Source of the DNA: Elusimicrobiaceae bacterium | GTDB lineage: Bacteria > Elusimicrobiota > Elusimicrobia > Elusimicrobiales > Elusimicrobiaceae | Direction of reading: 5' to 3' | DNA: 64,000 bases | Assembly: GCA_017525025.1 (NCBI GenBank) | Contig: JAFXUJ010000003.1 | Coordinates: forward strand, 62,001 to 126,000 | Shown here: in pieces, positions 1-8,716 of the stretch | Numbering within the stretch: the stretch's first letter is position 1 | How the letters are laid out: each line of letters begins with the position of its first letter | Notes under the pieces: generated by a model | What the model was told of the DNA's origin: nothing | Database searches by the model: none | Seen by the model: the letters and a program-made list of their open reading frames with translations, nothing else | Translations under genes and position numbers: made by a program

Positions 1-246
1 AAAATAGGTGAGCGTGATATGCAACTGCGCGGCCCGGGAGAAATTTTAGGTACGCGCCAATCGGGGGAGCTGGAATTTAAGGCCGGGGACATTTTTAAAG
101 ACCGCGAAGTGTTGCGCTGGGCCATTGAAGACCGGGATGAAATTTTATCCCATGATCCGGGGCTTACCAAACCCGAACATGCGCTTTTTCGCCGAAAACT
201 CCAAGAGTTATACCAACAAAACTGGCACTTGATTGATTTGAGTTAG
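1..246 (+). CDS. recG: ATP-dependent DNA helicase RecG, C-terminal fragment
   Basis: Only the last 81 codons lie in the window; the reading frame is open from base 1. The fragment has the RecG C-terminal signature ERDMQLRGPGEILGTRQSG, which in this superfamily 2 helicase lies at the end of the second RecA-like lobe and leads into the C-terminal TRG-type wedge. RecG remodels stalled replication forks and Holliday junctions in the cytoplasm. The gene runs towards metG and the two share a hairpin terminator. The remainder of the protein is outside the window, so domain order and start cannot be judged. Recognition rests on the well-conserved LRGPGE...GTRQSG block. Confidence 0.9.
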   Translation, partial: KIGERDMQLRGPGEILGTRQSGELEFKAGDIFKDREVLRWAIEDRDEILSHDPGLTKPEHALFRRKLQELYQQNWHLIDLS

Positions 247-250
247 CATA

Positions 251-280
251 AAAAAACGGCCTTTTAACAGGCCGTTTTTA
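251..280. terminator. Bidirectional intrinsic terminator between recG and metG
   Basis: A perfect 10-bp stem (AAAAACGGCC at 252-261, GGCCGTTTTT at 270-279) with an 8-nt loop has A and T runs in its arms, so it can terminate recG from the left and metG from the right. Confidence 0.85.
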
Positions 281-282
281 AA

Positions 283-1791
283 TTATTTCTTTTCCTCTAA
301 GCGCGGGAAAAGAGGTGGGTATTTTTCAATTTTCCCGGGTTGTAAACGCCGGGCCATTTCCGGGCCGACCGTTGGCATAAACGGGGTCAGCCACTTAGCT
401 ACGTAGCGTAAACACGCTACCAGTTCCAGCAACACTTCTTTAGCGGCCGCTGCATCCGTTTTGGCCAATTCCCAGGGTTTTTTCTCATCTACCAGTTTAT
501 TTAACTCGCTGGCAAAGGCATAAATTTGCTCTAAGACTTTATCAAAGGCCAGGTCGTTATAAGCAACATCAATGGTTTTTTCCACCTCGGCGGTTTTAGC
601 AAGTAATTTGTAATCGCCCTCAATTTTTTCCGGCAATTCGCCGATATTCTTGGCCGCCATGTTGAGGGTGCGGGAAACCAGGTTGCCGATATTGTTGGCC
701 AGGTCTGAATTATAGCGGTTTTTGAAACTGGCCATGGAAAAATCCCCATCTTGTCCGAAAGGCACTTCGCGGAATAAAAACGCGCGCACGGGATCTACCC
801 CGTATTTTTCAGCCACCTCGGCCGGGTTTACAATGTTCCCCAGTGACTTGGACATTTTTTCCCCTTCTACCGTCCACCAACCATGGGCAAATACTTTTTT
901 GGGAAGTGGCAAGTTGAGTGCCATCAAAACAGCCGGCCAAATCACGGTGTGGAAGCGGAATATTTCCTTTCCTACCATATGTAAATCGGCGGGCCATGCA
1001 TCTTCAAATTTTTCTGTTCCGATTTTTTTCAATTGTGCTTCGTGAAGCGTTTTGTCTGCACAAATTTGCGTGCCGAATCCGGCAGCAGAAATGTAATTGA
1101 TTAACGCGTCAAACCATACGTAAATTGTATGTTTGGGGTTGCTGGGGACCGGAATTCCCCAGGCGACTTTAGTGCGGGTAACGGATAAATCTTGTAAACC
1201 GCTTTTGACGAAATTTATAATTTCGTTCGCGCGTGTTTTGGGACTTAAGAATTCCGGATGTTCCTCGTAGTATTTTAAGAGGGGTTTTTCATAGCGGGAA
1301 AGTTTAAAAAAATACGTTTCTTCGTGTACTTCGGTTAAAGGGCGTTTGTGAACGGGGCACAAGCCGCCTTCTAAAATTTCGCTATCGTTGTAATACTGCT
1401 CGCAAGATAGGCAGTATTTCCCGGAGTAAGAACCTAAATAAATATCTCCTGTCTTTAAGAGTTTCTCAAAAATAGCTTGCACGACCTGTTCGTGGTGAGG
1501 ATCCGTCGTACGGATGAAATCGTCATAGGAAATGTTTAAAATTTTCCACATTTCTTTATATTTGGCAGCTACTTGGTCCGTCCATTCTTTGGGGGTAACG
1601 TTGTTGGCTGCGGCCGTTTTTTCAATGTTGGCACCGTGTTCATCCGTACCCGTTAAAAAGTGGACATCAAAACCTTGTTGGCGTTTGTAGCGGGCAAAAA
1701 TATCTTGCGCAATAGTAGTATACGCATGTCCAATGTGTGGAACGGAATTTACATAGTAAAGCGGGGTGGTAATATAGAATTTTTTAGTCAT
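283..1791 (-). CDS. metG: Methionyl-tRNA synthetase
   Basis: This class I aminoacyl-tRNA synthetase charges tRNA-Met. The N-terminal Rossmann fold carries the HIGH-type motif PHIGHAYT (near residue 20) and a zinc-binding insertion (CLSC followed by CPVH). The KMSKS loop is EKMSKSLGNIV, followed by the helical anticodon-binding domain. At about 502 residues it is the short form, without the C-terminal tRNA-binding (EMAP-like) domain of E. coli MetG. The start at 1791 is preferred over an in-frame codon at 1809 because GGAG lies 6 nt upstream and the protein then begins MTKKFYITTPLYYVN, as in homologues. It overlaps the holB stop by 8 bases and is the last gene of a kdsC-tmk-holB-metG operon. 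Confidence 0.95.
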   Translation of the reverse strand: MTKKFYITTPLYYVNSVPHIGHAYTTIAQDIFARYKRQQGFDVHFLTGTDEHGANIEKTAAANNVTPKEWTDQVAAKYKEMWKILNISYDDFIRTTDPHHEQVVQAIFEKLLKTGDIYLGSYSGKYCLSCEQYYNDSEILEGGLCPVHKRPLTEVHEETYFFKLSRYEKPLLKYYEEHPEFLSPKTRANEIINFVKSGLQDLSVTRTKVAWGIPVPSNPKHTIYVWFDALINYISAAGFGTQICADKTLHEAQLKKIGTEKFEDAWPADLHMVGKEIFRFHTVIWPAVLMALNLPLPKKVFAHGWWTVEGEKMSKSLGNIVNPAEVAEKYGVDPVRAFLFREVPFGQDGDFSMASFKNRYNSDLANNIGNLVSRTLNMAAKNIGELPEKIEGDYKLLAKTAEVEKTIDVAYNDLAFDKVLEQIYAFASELNKLVDEKKPWELAKTDAAAAKEVLLELVACLRYVAKWLTPFMPTVGPEMARRLQPGKIEKYPPLFPRLEEKK

Positions 1792-2821
1792 GGGTATTCT
1801 CCGTATCAAAAATATGTAAAGGTAAACCGTCTAAGCTGGCCAAGGCTGTTTCCAATACAAGTGCGGGCGATACATTGCGGGTTAAACTGCGTTTGTAACG
1901 CTCAAACTGCTGTAGTGTTTTGGTCAATCGGTGTTCCTCTTGCGAGGTTTGGGCGTTGGCCCATTGCTGGTGCAAAGCAATTAAAAGCACATCCAGCACG
2001 CTTTGCGCTTCTTGGCGGGCGGTAACGAGTGTACGCGAAAGCCCGGTTGCTACGGCCGCGGGCCCTTGTGGGCTACAACCGCACGGACCTAGGCCGGCTT
2101 CTTGTAAAAGCGTAAGGGCCTGGTCGGCCTTAAGTGCGCCGGAAACGGAACCCGCACTGTAACGGGCACACAAAGAAGGGTGTTCGGTTTCCAAGCGGTT
2201 GTTTTCCAAGATTTGCTGGATATGTTTACCGGAAAGCGGCGCAAATGCCAACGGTTGGCAACGGGATAAAATGGTGCGTAGCATGGCAGAGCGCTTGTTG
2301 GTAATTAAAATCCAAAGGGTTTTAGCCGGTGGTTCTTCGATGAATTTTAGAAGAGCATTTGCAGCCGCACCTTGCATGGATTGGGCCTCATCAATGATCA
2401 GTACTTTCCAACCGTTTCCAACGGCTTTCTGCTGGGATTTGGCAGTTACTTCGCGGATGGTATCTACGCTGATGTGCTGTTGCTTGGCTAGAACACTGGC
2501 TAATTCTTCCTCGTATCCTTTGCTGGAAAAATCTTTTTTAACCTCCAGTCGCGCCTGGTATAAAAAATCTACGAATACTACGTCCGGGTGGGTCCCCTGG
2601 GTAATGGCTTGACAACTGGGGCATTGGCCGCACGCTTGGCCTTGCGCATGGGAGACGGGATCTTGGCAGTTAAGTGCTTTGGCAAATTCCAAGGCGGTTT
2701 TTGCCTTGCCTACTCCGTCGGGCCCGTAAAATAAAAAGGCCCCCGGCACGCGTCCCGTCTGAACGAGCGTTTTTAAATAAGAAATGGCTTTTTCTTGACC
2801 GAGAATGGAGTTAAAAGGCAT
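1784..2821 (-). CDS. holB: DNA polymerase III delta-prime subunit (clamp loader)
   Basis: This is a non-catalytic or weakly catalytic AAA+ subunit of the clamp loader that places the beta sliding clamp on DNA. The 345-residue protein begins MPFNSILGQEKAISYLK, has a Walker A (GPDGVGKAKT, near residue 35), a four-cysteine zinc module (CGQCPSCQ plus an upstream Cys), a Walker B-like LIIDEAQSMQ and a sensor-like SRCQPLAF. The C-terminal collar domain is more divergent. The start directly abuts the tmk stop, and the end overlaps metG. The tmk-holB pairing is very common in bacteria and supports the assignment. HolA, the delta subunit, is encoded elsewhere in the window (12762-13769). Confidence 0.92.
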   Translation of the reverse strand: MPFNSILGQEKAISYLKTLVQTGRVPGAFLFYGPDGVGKAKTALEFAKALNCQDPVSHAQGQACGQCPSCQAITQGTHPDVVFVDFLYQARLEVKKDFSSKGYEEELASVLAKQQHISVDTIREVTAKSQQKAVGNGWKVLIIDEAQSMQGAAANALLKFIEEPPAKTLWILITNKRSAMLRTILSRCQPLAFAPLSGKHIQQILENNRLETEHPSLCARYSAGSVSGALKADQALTLLQEAGLGPCGCSPQGPAAVATGLSRTLVTARQEAQSVLDVLLIALHQQWANAQTSQEEHRLTKTLQQFERYKRSLTRNVSPALVLETALASLDGLPLHIFDTENTHD

Positions 2822-3436
2822 TTAAATTCCGTGCTCTTTAAGAATTTCTTGCACGCGGGTTTGAACGTCCATGATGTCTTTGTCGGCATCAACTAAATAA
2901 GCGTTGGGAGTTCGTTTAATCATATTCAAATATCCCCGGCGCATTTTTTTACGAAAAGCAATATCTTCCCGTTCCAACCGATCGGAATATAAGTATTCGC
3001 CGCGTTCGGTGAAATACTTATCCGACATTAAAAACACGAGTGTCAAATCCGGCACTAAATTTTGGGTAGCAATACGGTTGAGGGTGCGAATAATGCGTAA
3101 CGGAATACCGCGTCCATATCCCTGGTACGCACAAGTAGACATGGTGTAACGTTCGCACAAGACAGTTTTACCCGCCTCCAAGGCAGGCAAAATCAGTTCT
3201 TCGGTATGTTGGGCACGGGAAGCTTCATACAAGAATAACTCCGTCATAGCTGTTACCGATAAACCCGGTTCCAGTACAATTTGTCGGATGCGTTCGGCTG
3301 TGCGGGTGCCTCCCGGCTCACGCGTTAAAATAACATCATTACCTTGGGTAATTAAATAATTTAAAAGCATTTTGGCTTGGGTGGATTTGCCGCAGCGATC
3401 CGGCCCTTCCAATACAATAAATTTTCCTTTTTTCAT
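2822..3436 (-). CDS. tmk: Thymidylate kinase
   Basis: It phosphorylates dTMP to dTDP for DNA synthesis. The 204-residue length is typical. The P-loop GPDRCGKSTQ starts near residue 11, followed by the TREPGGT substrate-binding motif and the CERYTMSTCAYQGYGRG region that corresponds to the DRY/DRF nucleotide-binding segment; Arg-rich lid residues (RLEREDIAFRKKMRRGY) follow. The start lies 3 nt after the kdsC stop codon, so translation is probably coupled within the kdsC-tmk-holB-metG operon. Confidence 0.93.
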   Translation of the reverse strand: MKKGKFIVLEGPDRCGKSTQAKMLLNYLITQGNDVILTREPGGTRTAERIRQIVLEPGLSVTAMTELFLYEASRAQHTEELILPALEAGKTVLCERYTMSTCAYQGYGRGIPLRIIRTLNRIATQNLVPDLTLVFLMSDKYFTERGEYLYSDRLEREDIAFRKKMRRGYLNMIKRTPNAYLVDADKDIMDVQTRVQEILKEHGI

Positions 3437-3439
3437 TTG

Positions 3440-4036
3440 TTACGCCAATCCTTCATCAGAAGTAATAATTTGCAGGGCGGGAGCTTTGGTTAGTTCCCAG
3501 CCGGTTAAGGTTTGCTCAATAAGCGGGGAGAGTTTCCCTTGTGCTTCCAAAATAAAATCAATAATTTCACGGTAGGCCCCATCTCCCCCTGCGCGGGTGG
3601 AGATAAAGTGAGCAGCTTGTTTGACGCAAGGTACGGCCCCGGGCACGGTGGCGGCGAAGCCAACCTGTTTCATCAAGGGCAAATCGGTAATATCGTCTCC
3701 AATGTAAGCAATTTGCTCGGGGGTTAGATTTTCCCGCTTTAAAATGTCATGCAGCGGCCCCAATTTAGATAAAAAGCCTTGATACATGTAATGGTAGCCC
3801 AAAATTTCTGTCCGACGTACGGTAGTGGCATGACGGCGCCCGGTAATAATGCCTAATATAAGGCCGGCTTTCCGCCCCAAAAGAGCGGCAATGCCATCTT
3901 GCGTGTGAAAAGATTTAAATTCGTCAACTCGGCCATCCGGCGTAAGGAAAAAATTTACTTTTCCGTCCGTTAAGATGCCGTCTACGTCGGTCAAAATAGC
4001 TTTTATTTTTTTAGCCCGTTCCAAAGTGTTTTGCAT
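3440..4036 (-). CDS. kdsC: 3-deoxy-D-manno-octulosonate 8-phosphate phosphatase (KdsC)
   Basis: This HAD-superfamily phosphatase releases Kdo from Kdo-8-phosphate, a step in making the inner core of lipopolysaccharide. Visible HAD motifs are motif I LTDVDGILTDG (near residue 16), motif II IITGR, a conserved lysine in FLSKLGPL, and motif III/IV YIGDDITDLPLMKQVG, followed by the usual AxVPGAxxxVKxxAxxISTRxGGDGAxRE tail seen in KdsC. The length of 198 residues is slightly above the roughly 170-190 of homologues. It is the first gene of the four-gene minus-strand operon. A -10 box ends only 7 nt before the ATG and no ribosome-binding site is visible, suggesting a leaderless mRNA. Confidence 0.88.
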   Translation of the reverse strand: MQNTLERAKKIKAILTDVDGILTDGKVNFFLTPDGRVDEFKSFHTQDGIAALLGRKAGLILGIITGRRHATTVRRTEILGYHYMYQGFLSKLGPLHDILKRENLTPEQIAYIGDDITDLPLMKQVGFAATVPGAVPCVKQAAHFISTRAGGDGAYREIIDFILEAQGKLSPLIEQTLTGWELTKAPALQIITSDEGLA

Positions 4037-4043
4037 ATAAGGT

Positions 4044-4052
4044 ATTATAGCA
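4044..4052 (-). promoter_or_regulatory. Extended -10 promoter of kdsC, leaderless type
   Basis: The minus strand reads TGCTATAAT followed by ACCTTAT and then the kdsC ATG. The TGn extension matches the extended -10 consensus. With 7 nt between box and start codon, transcription should begin at or next to the A of the ATG. Confidence 0.65.
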
Positions 4053-4079
4053 AAATTGGAAAGAGGCCCAAAAGAGGCA

Positions 4080-4379
4080 TTAATTGAATAGATATCCGGT
4101 TGCGTTTGACCCTATGGGTACGGTTTGGGTGCCGTAACTCCGGCAGATCTGGCGGCCGAGCGCATTATATCCGTGGCAGAATAATCGGCCGTTTTCTAAG
4201 AGGCCTATGCCATAAAATTGGGCCCAGGGTTCACGGTTGCAATAAACAATGGCCGCTAGGTCCGGCGTGTATTCTCCGGTGGACATGCGGTAGGCCATTT
4301 GGGCTTTTCCAATGGCGTTAACGAGAATAATTGCTTCTGCCGCGCGGGGTGTATTTTTTATATAATAAAGATACTTGTT
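4080..4379 (-). pseudogene. 5'-truncated type IV prepilin remnant
   Basis: The frame is open from 4379 down to a TAA at 4080 and encodes about 99 residues resembling the body of the prepilins in this window. It reads KYLYYIKNTPRAAEA, IILVNAIGKAQMAYRMSTG and EYTPDLA, lining up with the PQYFKAVERARMTEAVTLLGNIAQAQQ...NRYTTTFAGLDV segment of the intact pilin at 60186. The C-terminal part (YGIGLLENGRLFCHGYNALG, RQICRSYGT) resembles pilin ends with paired cysteines. The leader peptide and hydrophobic helix with GFTLIE are missing: a stop codon (4380-4382) precedes the frame and the clpC start region lies beyond. It is therefore probably non-functional DNA that now carries the clpC promoter. A short protein from the ATG at 4298 cannot be excluded. 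Confidence 0.6.
4361..4366 (+). promoter_or_regulatory. Probable -10 box of clpC
   Basis: TATAAT lies 34 bp upstream of the clpC ATG, with an AAAGGGG ribosome-binding site between them (4383-4389). The box sits inside the pilin remnant on the opposite strand. I see no good -35. Confidence 0.5.
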
Positions 4380-4400
4380 TTAAAAGGGGTAAGAAATACC

Positions 4401-6935
4401 ATGGCTAAACGTTTTACGGAAAATGCACAAAAAATTATTTTAATTGCACAAGAGGAAGCCAAACGGCTCAATCACGATTACGTAGGTACGGAACATATTT
4501 TGCTGGGGCTAAGCGCGTTGGATGGTACCGTATCGCACAAGATTTTAACCGGACTGGGGATTACTTTTCGTAAAGTTCGTCAAGAAATTGAAAAGATGGT
4601 GGGAATCGGGGATGCTATTATGCTTTCCGGTGAGATTCCTTTTACCCCGCGTGCCAAAAAGGTATTGGAATTTTCAGTAGAAGAATCCCAAATGTTGGGG
4701 GTGGAACATATCGGCACGGAACATATTTTGCTGGGGCTTATCCATGAAGAAGAAGGTATGGCCGGCAAAATTTTGGAAAATTTGGGACTGAATTTACACG
4801 TCGTGCGCGAAGCGGTTTTGAACTTTTTGGGCAATGCCGCCCCGGAAGATTTAGCCGAAAAGAATACGGAGTCTCCTTCCGATTTGGCGATGCCGTCTTT
4901 TTCTAAACAAGAAGAACAAGCCAAAGGGAGCAAACGAAATAAAACACCTACGTTGGACGAATACGCGCGTGATTTGACACGTCTGGCCATGCAGCATAAA
5001 TTGGATCCGGTTATCGGGCGCGAGGAAGAGATTGAGCGCGTTGTACAAATTTTAGCGCGCCGTACCAAAAACAATCCGGTGCTTATTGGTGAACCGGGCG
5101 TCGGGAAGACCGCCATTGTAGAAGGGTTAGCCCAAAAAATTGCACAAGGGGAAATTTCCGACGTGTTAGCCGGCAAACGGTTGCTTGCCTTGGATATGGC
5201 CTCTGTGATTGCCGGTACGAAATACCGTGGGGAATTTGAGCAACGTCTTAAAAATATCATAGATGAATTAACCGAAGCCCAAGATGCTGTTATTTTTATT
5301 GATGAGTTACACACTATTATCGGCGCAGGCGCGGCAGAAGGCTCTATTGATGCTTCCAATATGTTAAAACCGGCTTTGGCCCGCGGGGAAGTGCAGTGCA
5401 TCGGAGCGACCACCTTTGATGAATACCGTAAATATGTAGAGACGGATACCGCCTTAGAGCGTCGCTTTCAACCGGTGGTGGTAGAGCCGCCCTCAGCGGA
5501 AGAAACAATTACTATTTTAACGGGCGTGCGAAGCAAGTATGAGCAACATCACAAAGTTACCTATACGGATGGTGCCGTGCGCGCCGCAGCGATGATTGCA
5601 GATCGTTATATTACGGATCGTGCCTTGCCGGATAAAGCCCTGGATTTATTTGATGAAGCCGGTGCCCGCGCACGGTTAAAAAATGCCGTTTTACCGCCTG
5701 AAATTAAACAAAAACAAGCCGAGTATAATCAGGTCGTGCTGGAAAAAGACGAAGCCCTTTCTAAAAAGGAATTTGAAAAGGCCGCTGCTGCCAAAGACAC
5801 GGAAGACCGGCTGAAATCTTATATTGATCACTTAAAGCAAGAATGGCAAAAAGAACAAGGCAAGCATACTCCGGAAGTAACGGAAGAGGATATTGCCTTA
5901 GTTGCTTCTAAATGGACGGGCATTCCGGTTACGCGTATGACGCAAAGCGAAACGGAAAAAATTTTACACATGGAAGAACACCTGCATAAACGAATTATCG
6001 GGCAGGATGATGCCGTGCGGGTGGTGTCGCAGGCTATTCGTCGCAACCGTACCGGCTTGGGAAATCCAAACCGGCCGATTGGCGGATTTTTATTTCTAGG
6101 TCCCACCGGGGTCGGTAAGACGGAGCTTGCCAAAAGCTTGGCTACGTTCCTCTTTGGCGACGAAGAAGCCATGATCCGCATGGACATGTCGGAGTACATG
6201 GAAAAGTTTGCGGTTTCTCGCTTGATTGGGGCGCCGCCCGGCTATGTGGGATATGAAGAAGGCGGCCAATTGACGGAAGCTGTCCGCCGTCGGCCGTATA
6301 GTGTAGTGGTGCTGGACGAGTTGGAAAAAGCCCACCCGGATATTTACAACATTTTATTGCAGGTGTTGGATGAGGGAGCGTTATCGGATAATTTGGGGCA
6401 CAAAGTCAGTTTCAAAAATTGTGTTATTATCATGACGTCCAACGTCGGCGCGCGGGAAATTACCAACAAAGGCAGTCAGCTCGGTTTTGCCGCACATCAA
6501 AGCGAAGAACAAGAATATCAAGACATGCGTCAAAACGTTATGGAAGAAGTCAAAAAGACTTTCAATCCGGAGTTTATCAACCGTATTGACGAAATTGTGG
6601 TATTCCATTCGTTGTCCAAGGACAATATCGGCCAGATTTTAGATTTGGCCTTGCAAGAAGTAAGTGAGAAACTGGCCGATAAAGAACTGACGATTGAACT
6701 TACCCAAGCCGCTAAGGACTTCTTGGTGGAGAAAGGGTTTGATATTAAATTCGGCGCGCGGCCGCTCTTGCGCACGATCCAACGCGAGTTGGAGGATCCG
6801 TTAGCCGAACATATTTTAGTCAACCGCTATCCTGCGGGAGTTAAAATTATTGTAGACTTAGATAAAGAAGCGCAAAAATTGATTTTTGCAAAATCAAAGA
6901 ACAAAACAGAACATAAAGAACCTGCAACCGTTTAA
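4401..6935 (+). CDS. clpC: ATP-dependent Clp protease ATPase subunit ClpC
   Basis: An 844-residue Hsp100 AAA+ unfoldase that feeds substrates to ClpP. It has two N-terminal Clp repeats (residues about 1-145, with GTEHILLGL occurring twice), a first AAA+ module with GEPGVGKTA and [14 protein letters not shown], a central UVR-type coiled segment ([20 protein letters not shown]) that separates ClpC from ClpA, and a second AAA+ module with [12 protein letters not shown] and a C-terminal D2 domain. ATG 4401 is chosen because AAAGGGG lies upstream and [13 protein letters not shown] is the usual ClpC start; a longer in-frame extension to 4299 has no homologous look. No mcsA/mcsB/ctsR genes, the common Firmicute neighbours, are next to it; recA follows 14 bp downstream. 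Confidence 0.95.
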   Translation: MAKRFTENAQKIILIAQEEAKRLNHDYVGTEHILLGLSALDGTVSHKILTGLGITFRKVRQEIEKMVGIGDAIMLSGEIPFTPRAKKVLEFSVEESQMLGVEHIGTEHILLGLIHEEEGMAGKILENLGLNLHVVREAVLNFLGNAAPEDLAEKNTESPSDLAMPSFSKQEEQAKGSKRNKTPTLDEYARDLTRLAMQHKLDPVIGREEEIERVVQILARRTKNNPVLIGEPGVGKTAIVEGLAQKIAQGEISDVLAGKRLLALDMASVIAGTKYRGEFEQRLKNIIDELTEAQDAVIFIDELHTIIGAGAAEGSIDASNMLKPALARGEVQCIGATTFDEYRKYVETDTALERRFQPVVVEPPSAEETITILTGVRSKYEQHHKVTYTDGAVRAAAMIADRYITDRALPDKALDLFDEAGARARLKNAVLPPEIKQKQAEYNQVVLEKDEALSKKEFEKAAAAKDTEDRLKSYIDHLKQEWQKEQGKHTPEVTEEDIALVASKWTGIPVTRMTQSETEKILHMEEHLHKRIIGQDDAVRVVSQAIRRNRTGLGNPNRPIGGFLFLGPTGVGKTELAKSLATFLFGDEEAMIRMDMSEYMEKFAVSRLIGAPPGYVGYEEGGQLTEAVRRRPYSVVVLDELEKAHPDIYNILLQVLDEGALSDNLGHKVSFKNCVIIMTSNVGAREITNKGSQLGFAAHQSEEQEYQDMRQNVMEEVKKTFNPEFINRIDEIVVFHSLSKDNIGQILDLALQEVSEKLADKELTIELTQAAKDFLVEKGFDIKFGARPLLRTIQRELEDPLAEHILVNRYPAGVKIIVDLDKEAQKLIFAKSKNKTEHKEPATV

Positions 6936-6949
6936 TTTGGGAGGAATAC

Positions 6950-7996
6950 ATGGACGCAAATAAACAGAAAGCCCTGGAACTGGCTTTGGGGCAAATAGAA
7001 AAAGCCTTTGGTAAAGAAGCCATTTGCAAATTAGGTGGCGGATCGGTGCAAAAAGTAGAAGCCATCCCCACCGGGGCATTATCCTTAGACTTAGCCCTTG
7101 GCGTGGGGGGACTCCCCCGCGGGCGCGTAATTGAAATTTACGGGCCGGAAGCCGGCGGTAAAACAACGCTTTCTTTGCATGTAGCCGCGCAAACTCAAAA
7201 GATGGGGGGAACGGTAGCGTTTATTGATGCGGAACATGCCTTGGACCCTGTTTACGCGCAACATTTAGGGGTGAATGTGGATGAACTTCTCGTTTCCCAA
7301 CCCGACTCCGGCGAACAAGCTTTGGAAATTGCCGAAAAATTAGTGCGTTCGGGTGCGATTGATTTGATTGTGGTAGATTCCGTGGCGGCCCTTGTGCCAC
7401 AAGCGGAAATTGAAGGGGAAATGGGCGATGCTCACGTCGGTTTGCAAGCGCGCCTCATGAGCCAAGCTTTGCGCAAACTCACGAGCCTGCTTAATAAAAC
7501 CAAAACGAGCATTATTTTTATCAACCAGTTGCGCCAGAAAATCGGCGTGATGTTTGGCAACCCGGAAACCACCCCCGGTGGATTGGCACTTAAATTTTAT
7601 GCTTCCGTACGTATAGATGTACGCCGCATTGAAAACTTGAAAAAAGGTGACGAAGTAATCGGCACCCGCGTGAGAGCTAAAGTAACCAAAAACAAAGTAG
7701 CCCCGCCGTATCGCCAAGCCGAATTTACCATGATTTTAGGCCAAGGTATTTCGCGCGAAGCGTGTATTTTGGATAAAGGGGTTGAGTCCGGCATTTTGGA
7801 AAAAAGCGGAAGCTGGTTTTTATACGGGGATGAAAAACTGGGTCAAGGGGCCGAGAATGCCCGCCAGTATTTAAAAGACAACCCGGAGCTGGCCGCCGAG
7901 ATTGAGGATAAATTGTATGTAAAATACCTCGGTCATCACTACGACGGTAAACCCGCTACCGAAGAAAAGCCGGCAGAAAAGAAAGCCAAAAAATAA
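6950..7996 (+). CDS. recA: Recombinase RecA
   Basis: RecA polymerises on single-stranded DNA, drives strand exchange and activates LexA-type cleavage. The 348-residue protein has the Walker [10 protein letters not shown] (the usual second half is ESSGKTT, so Ser-Ser is replaced by Ala-Gly), the Walker [11 protein letters not shown], loop L1 [18 protein letters not shown] and loop L2 [22 protein letters not shown]. The C-terminal tail is Lys/Glu-rich. GGGAGGAAT provides a strong ribosome-binding site. It follows clpC after 14 bp, so the two probably share a transcript that ends at the hairpin near 8016. I see no LexA box upstream, which fits transcription from the clpC side. Confidence 0.97.
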   Translation: MDANKQKALELALGQIEKAFGKEAICKLGGGSVQKVEAIPTGALSLDLALGVGGLPRGRVIEIYGPEAGGKTTLSLHVAAQTQKMGGTVAFIDAEHALDPVYAQHLGVNVDELLVSQPDSGEQALEIAEKLVRSGAIDLIVVDSVAALVPQAEIEGEMGDAHVGLQARLMSQALRKLTSLLNKTKTSIIFINQLRQKIGVMFGNPETTPGGLALKFYASVRIDVRRIENLKKGDEVIGTRVRAKVTKNKVAPPYRQAEFTMILGQGISREACILDKGVESGILEKSGSWFLYGDEKLGQGAENARQYLKDNPELAAEIEDKLYVKYLGHHYDGKPATEEKPAEKKAKK

Positions 7997-8015
7997 GTAT
8001 AGCGATTGTTTATGT

Positions 8016-8050
8016 AAAGCGGCGCAAATATTTGTGCCGCTTTTCTTTTT
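8016..8050 (+). terminator. Intrinsic terminator after recA
   Basis: An 8-bp stem AAAGCGGC/GCCGCTTT (8016-8023 with 8036-8043) is followed by a T-rich tail (TTTTCTTTTT). Confidence 0.85.
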
Positions 8051-8080
8051 GAAATAATAAAAAAGGAGACCTCTTGTTTA

Positions 8081-8094
8081 TTTTTTTTTTTTTT
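8081..8094 (+). repeat. Homopolymeric T14 tract upstream of a prepilin gene
   Basis: Fourteen consecutive T residues sit just upstream of the -10 box of the prepilin at 8135. They are preceded by AAAAAAGGAG (8060-8068) and a TTG codon at 8074. The tract is well separated from the recA terminator. Confidence 0.9.
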
Positions 8095-8107
8095 GATACA
8101 CTTGCCT

Positions 8108-8113
8108 TATAAT
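8108..8113 (+). promoter_or_regulatory. Probable -10 box of the prepilin at 8135
   Basis: TATAAT is followed after 21 nt by the proposed GTG start, with GGGAG at 8125-8129 as ribosome-binding site. The -35 region would fall within the T14 tract. Confidence 0.5.
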
Positions 8114-8134
8114 TTCTATCGTATGGGAGTACGT

Positions 8135-8671
8135 GTGTTAAATAAAATCAGTTATAAAAAAGGTTTTACCCTCATAGAGCTTCTCGTAGTAGTATTGATT
8201 ATTGGTATACTTGCTTCTATTGCGCTTCCTAAATATGAAATGGCTGTGATGCGTAGCCGCTATGCCACTTTGAAATCCAATGTAAATGCGCTTTACGAAG
8301 CGGAAAAAGTCCACCAGATGACCACGGGTAGTTATACAGCGGATATGGAAGAATTATCTATAAATCTTACGGGGTGTACGCTTTCTGCTGATAAAAGGAC
8401 TTGTACTTATCCGTGGGGAATGTGCCGGGCGGATAAAAATGAGTCGCGTGTATCGTGCCAAGATACGACGACATTAAAGAATGCCTATGTTCGGTATTTT
8501 TCTAAAACGGCTGTACACAATTATGGTACGAGTTCGTGTTGGGCTTTTACAAAGGATAAAAAAGATAAATATAACCGTCTTTGCCAGTTGGAAGGGGGAA
8601 CCTATGTGTGGGGAGCTGTGTGTACGAACCCTACGGGAGACGGTTGCCAAATCTACAAACTAACTGATTAA
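8135..8671 (+). CDS. Type IV prepilin-like protein
   Basis: The product carries a short basic leader followed by the class III prepilin signal KKGFTLIELLVVV, with cleavage expected between Gly and Phe by a PilD-type peptidase and the conserved Glu at +5. The hydrophobic helix runs to ILASIALPKYE, and the remaining 140 residues form a globular pseudopilin-like domain with eight or so cysteines (for example CTLSADKRTC, MCRADK, SCQD, SCWAF, LCQLEGG, CTNPTGDGC), probably disulfide-bonded outside the cell. The GTG at 8135 is chosen because GGGAG lies 5 nt upstream and gives a 9-10 residue leader; ATG 8123 and TTG 8093 are in frame but lie before or at the likely transcription start. It stands alone between recA and xerD with its own promoter. 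Whether it is a major pilin, minor pilin or pseudopilin is not decidable. Confidence 0.82.
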   Translation: MLNKISYKKGFTLIELLVVVLIIGILASIALPKYEMAVMRSRYATLKSNVNALYEAEKVHQMTTGSYTADMEELSINLTGCTLSADKRTCTYPWGMCRADKNESRVSCQDTTTLKNAYVRYFSKTAVHNYGTSSCWAFTKDKKDKYNRLCQLEGGTYVWGAVCTNPTGDGCQIYKLTD

Positions 8672-8702
8672 GATATATTATCCGGTGGTTGGAAAACTTT
8701 TC

Positions 8703-8708
8703 TATAAT
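8703..8708 (+). promoter_or_regulatory. -10 box of xerD, leaderless type
   Basis: TATAAT ends 8 nt before the xerD ATG and there is no Shine-Dalgarno sequence in the gap (ACCCTTAT). Transcription is expected to start at or next to the ATG. Confidence 0.5.
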
Positions 8709-8716
8709 ACCCTTAT

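Noticed and set aside
4299-4400. N-terminal extension of ClpC by 34 residues
   Set aside because: The extension does not resemble ClpC and includes the promoter region; ATG 4401 has a ribosome-binding site.
4580-5413. A 277-codon frame antisense to clpC
   Set aside because: Its composition (Ser/Arg/Ile-rich) mirrors codon complement of clpC, no ribosome-binding site or domain is visible, and clpC is a certain gene.
8074-8112. A 12-codon frame TTG...TAA with AAAAAAGGAG before it
   Set aside because: Mostly poly-Phe from the T14 tract and too short to call as a gene; kept only as part of the phase-variation idea.
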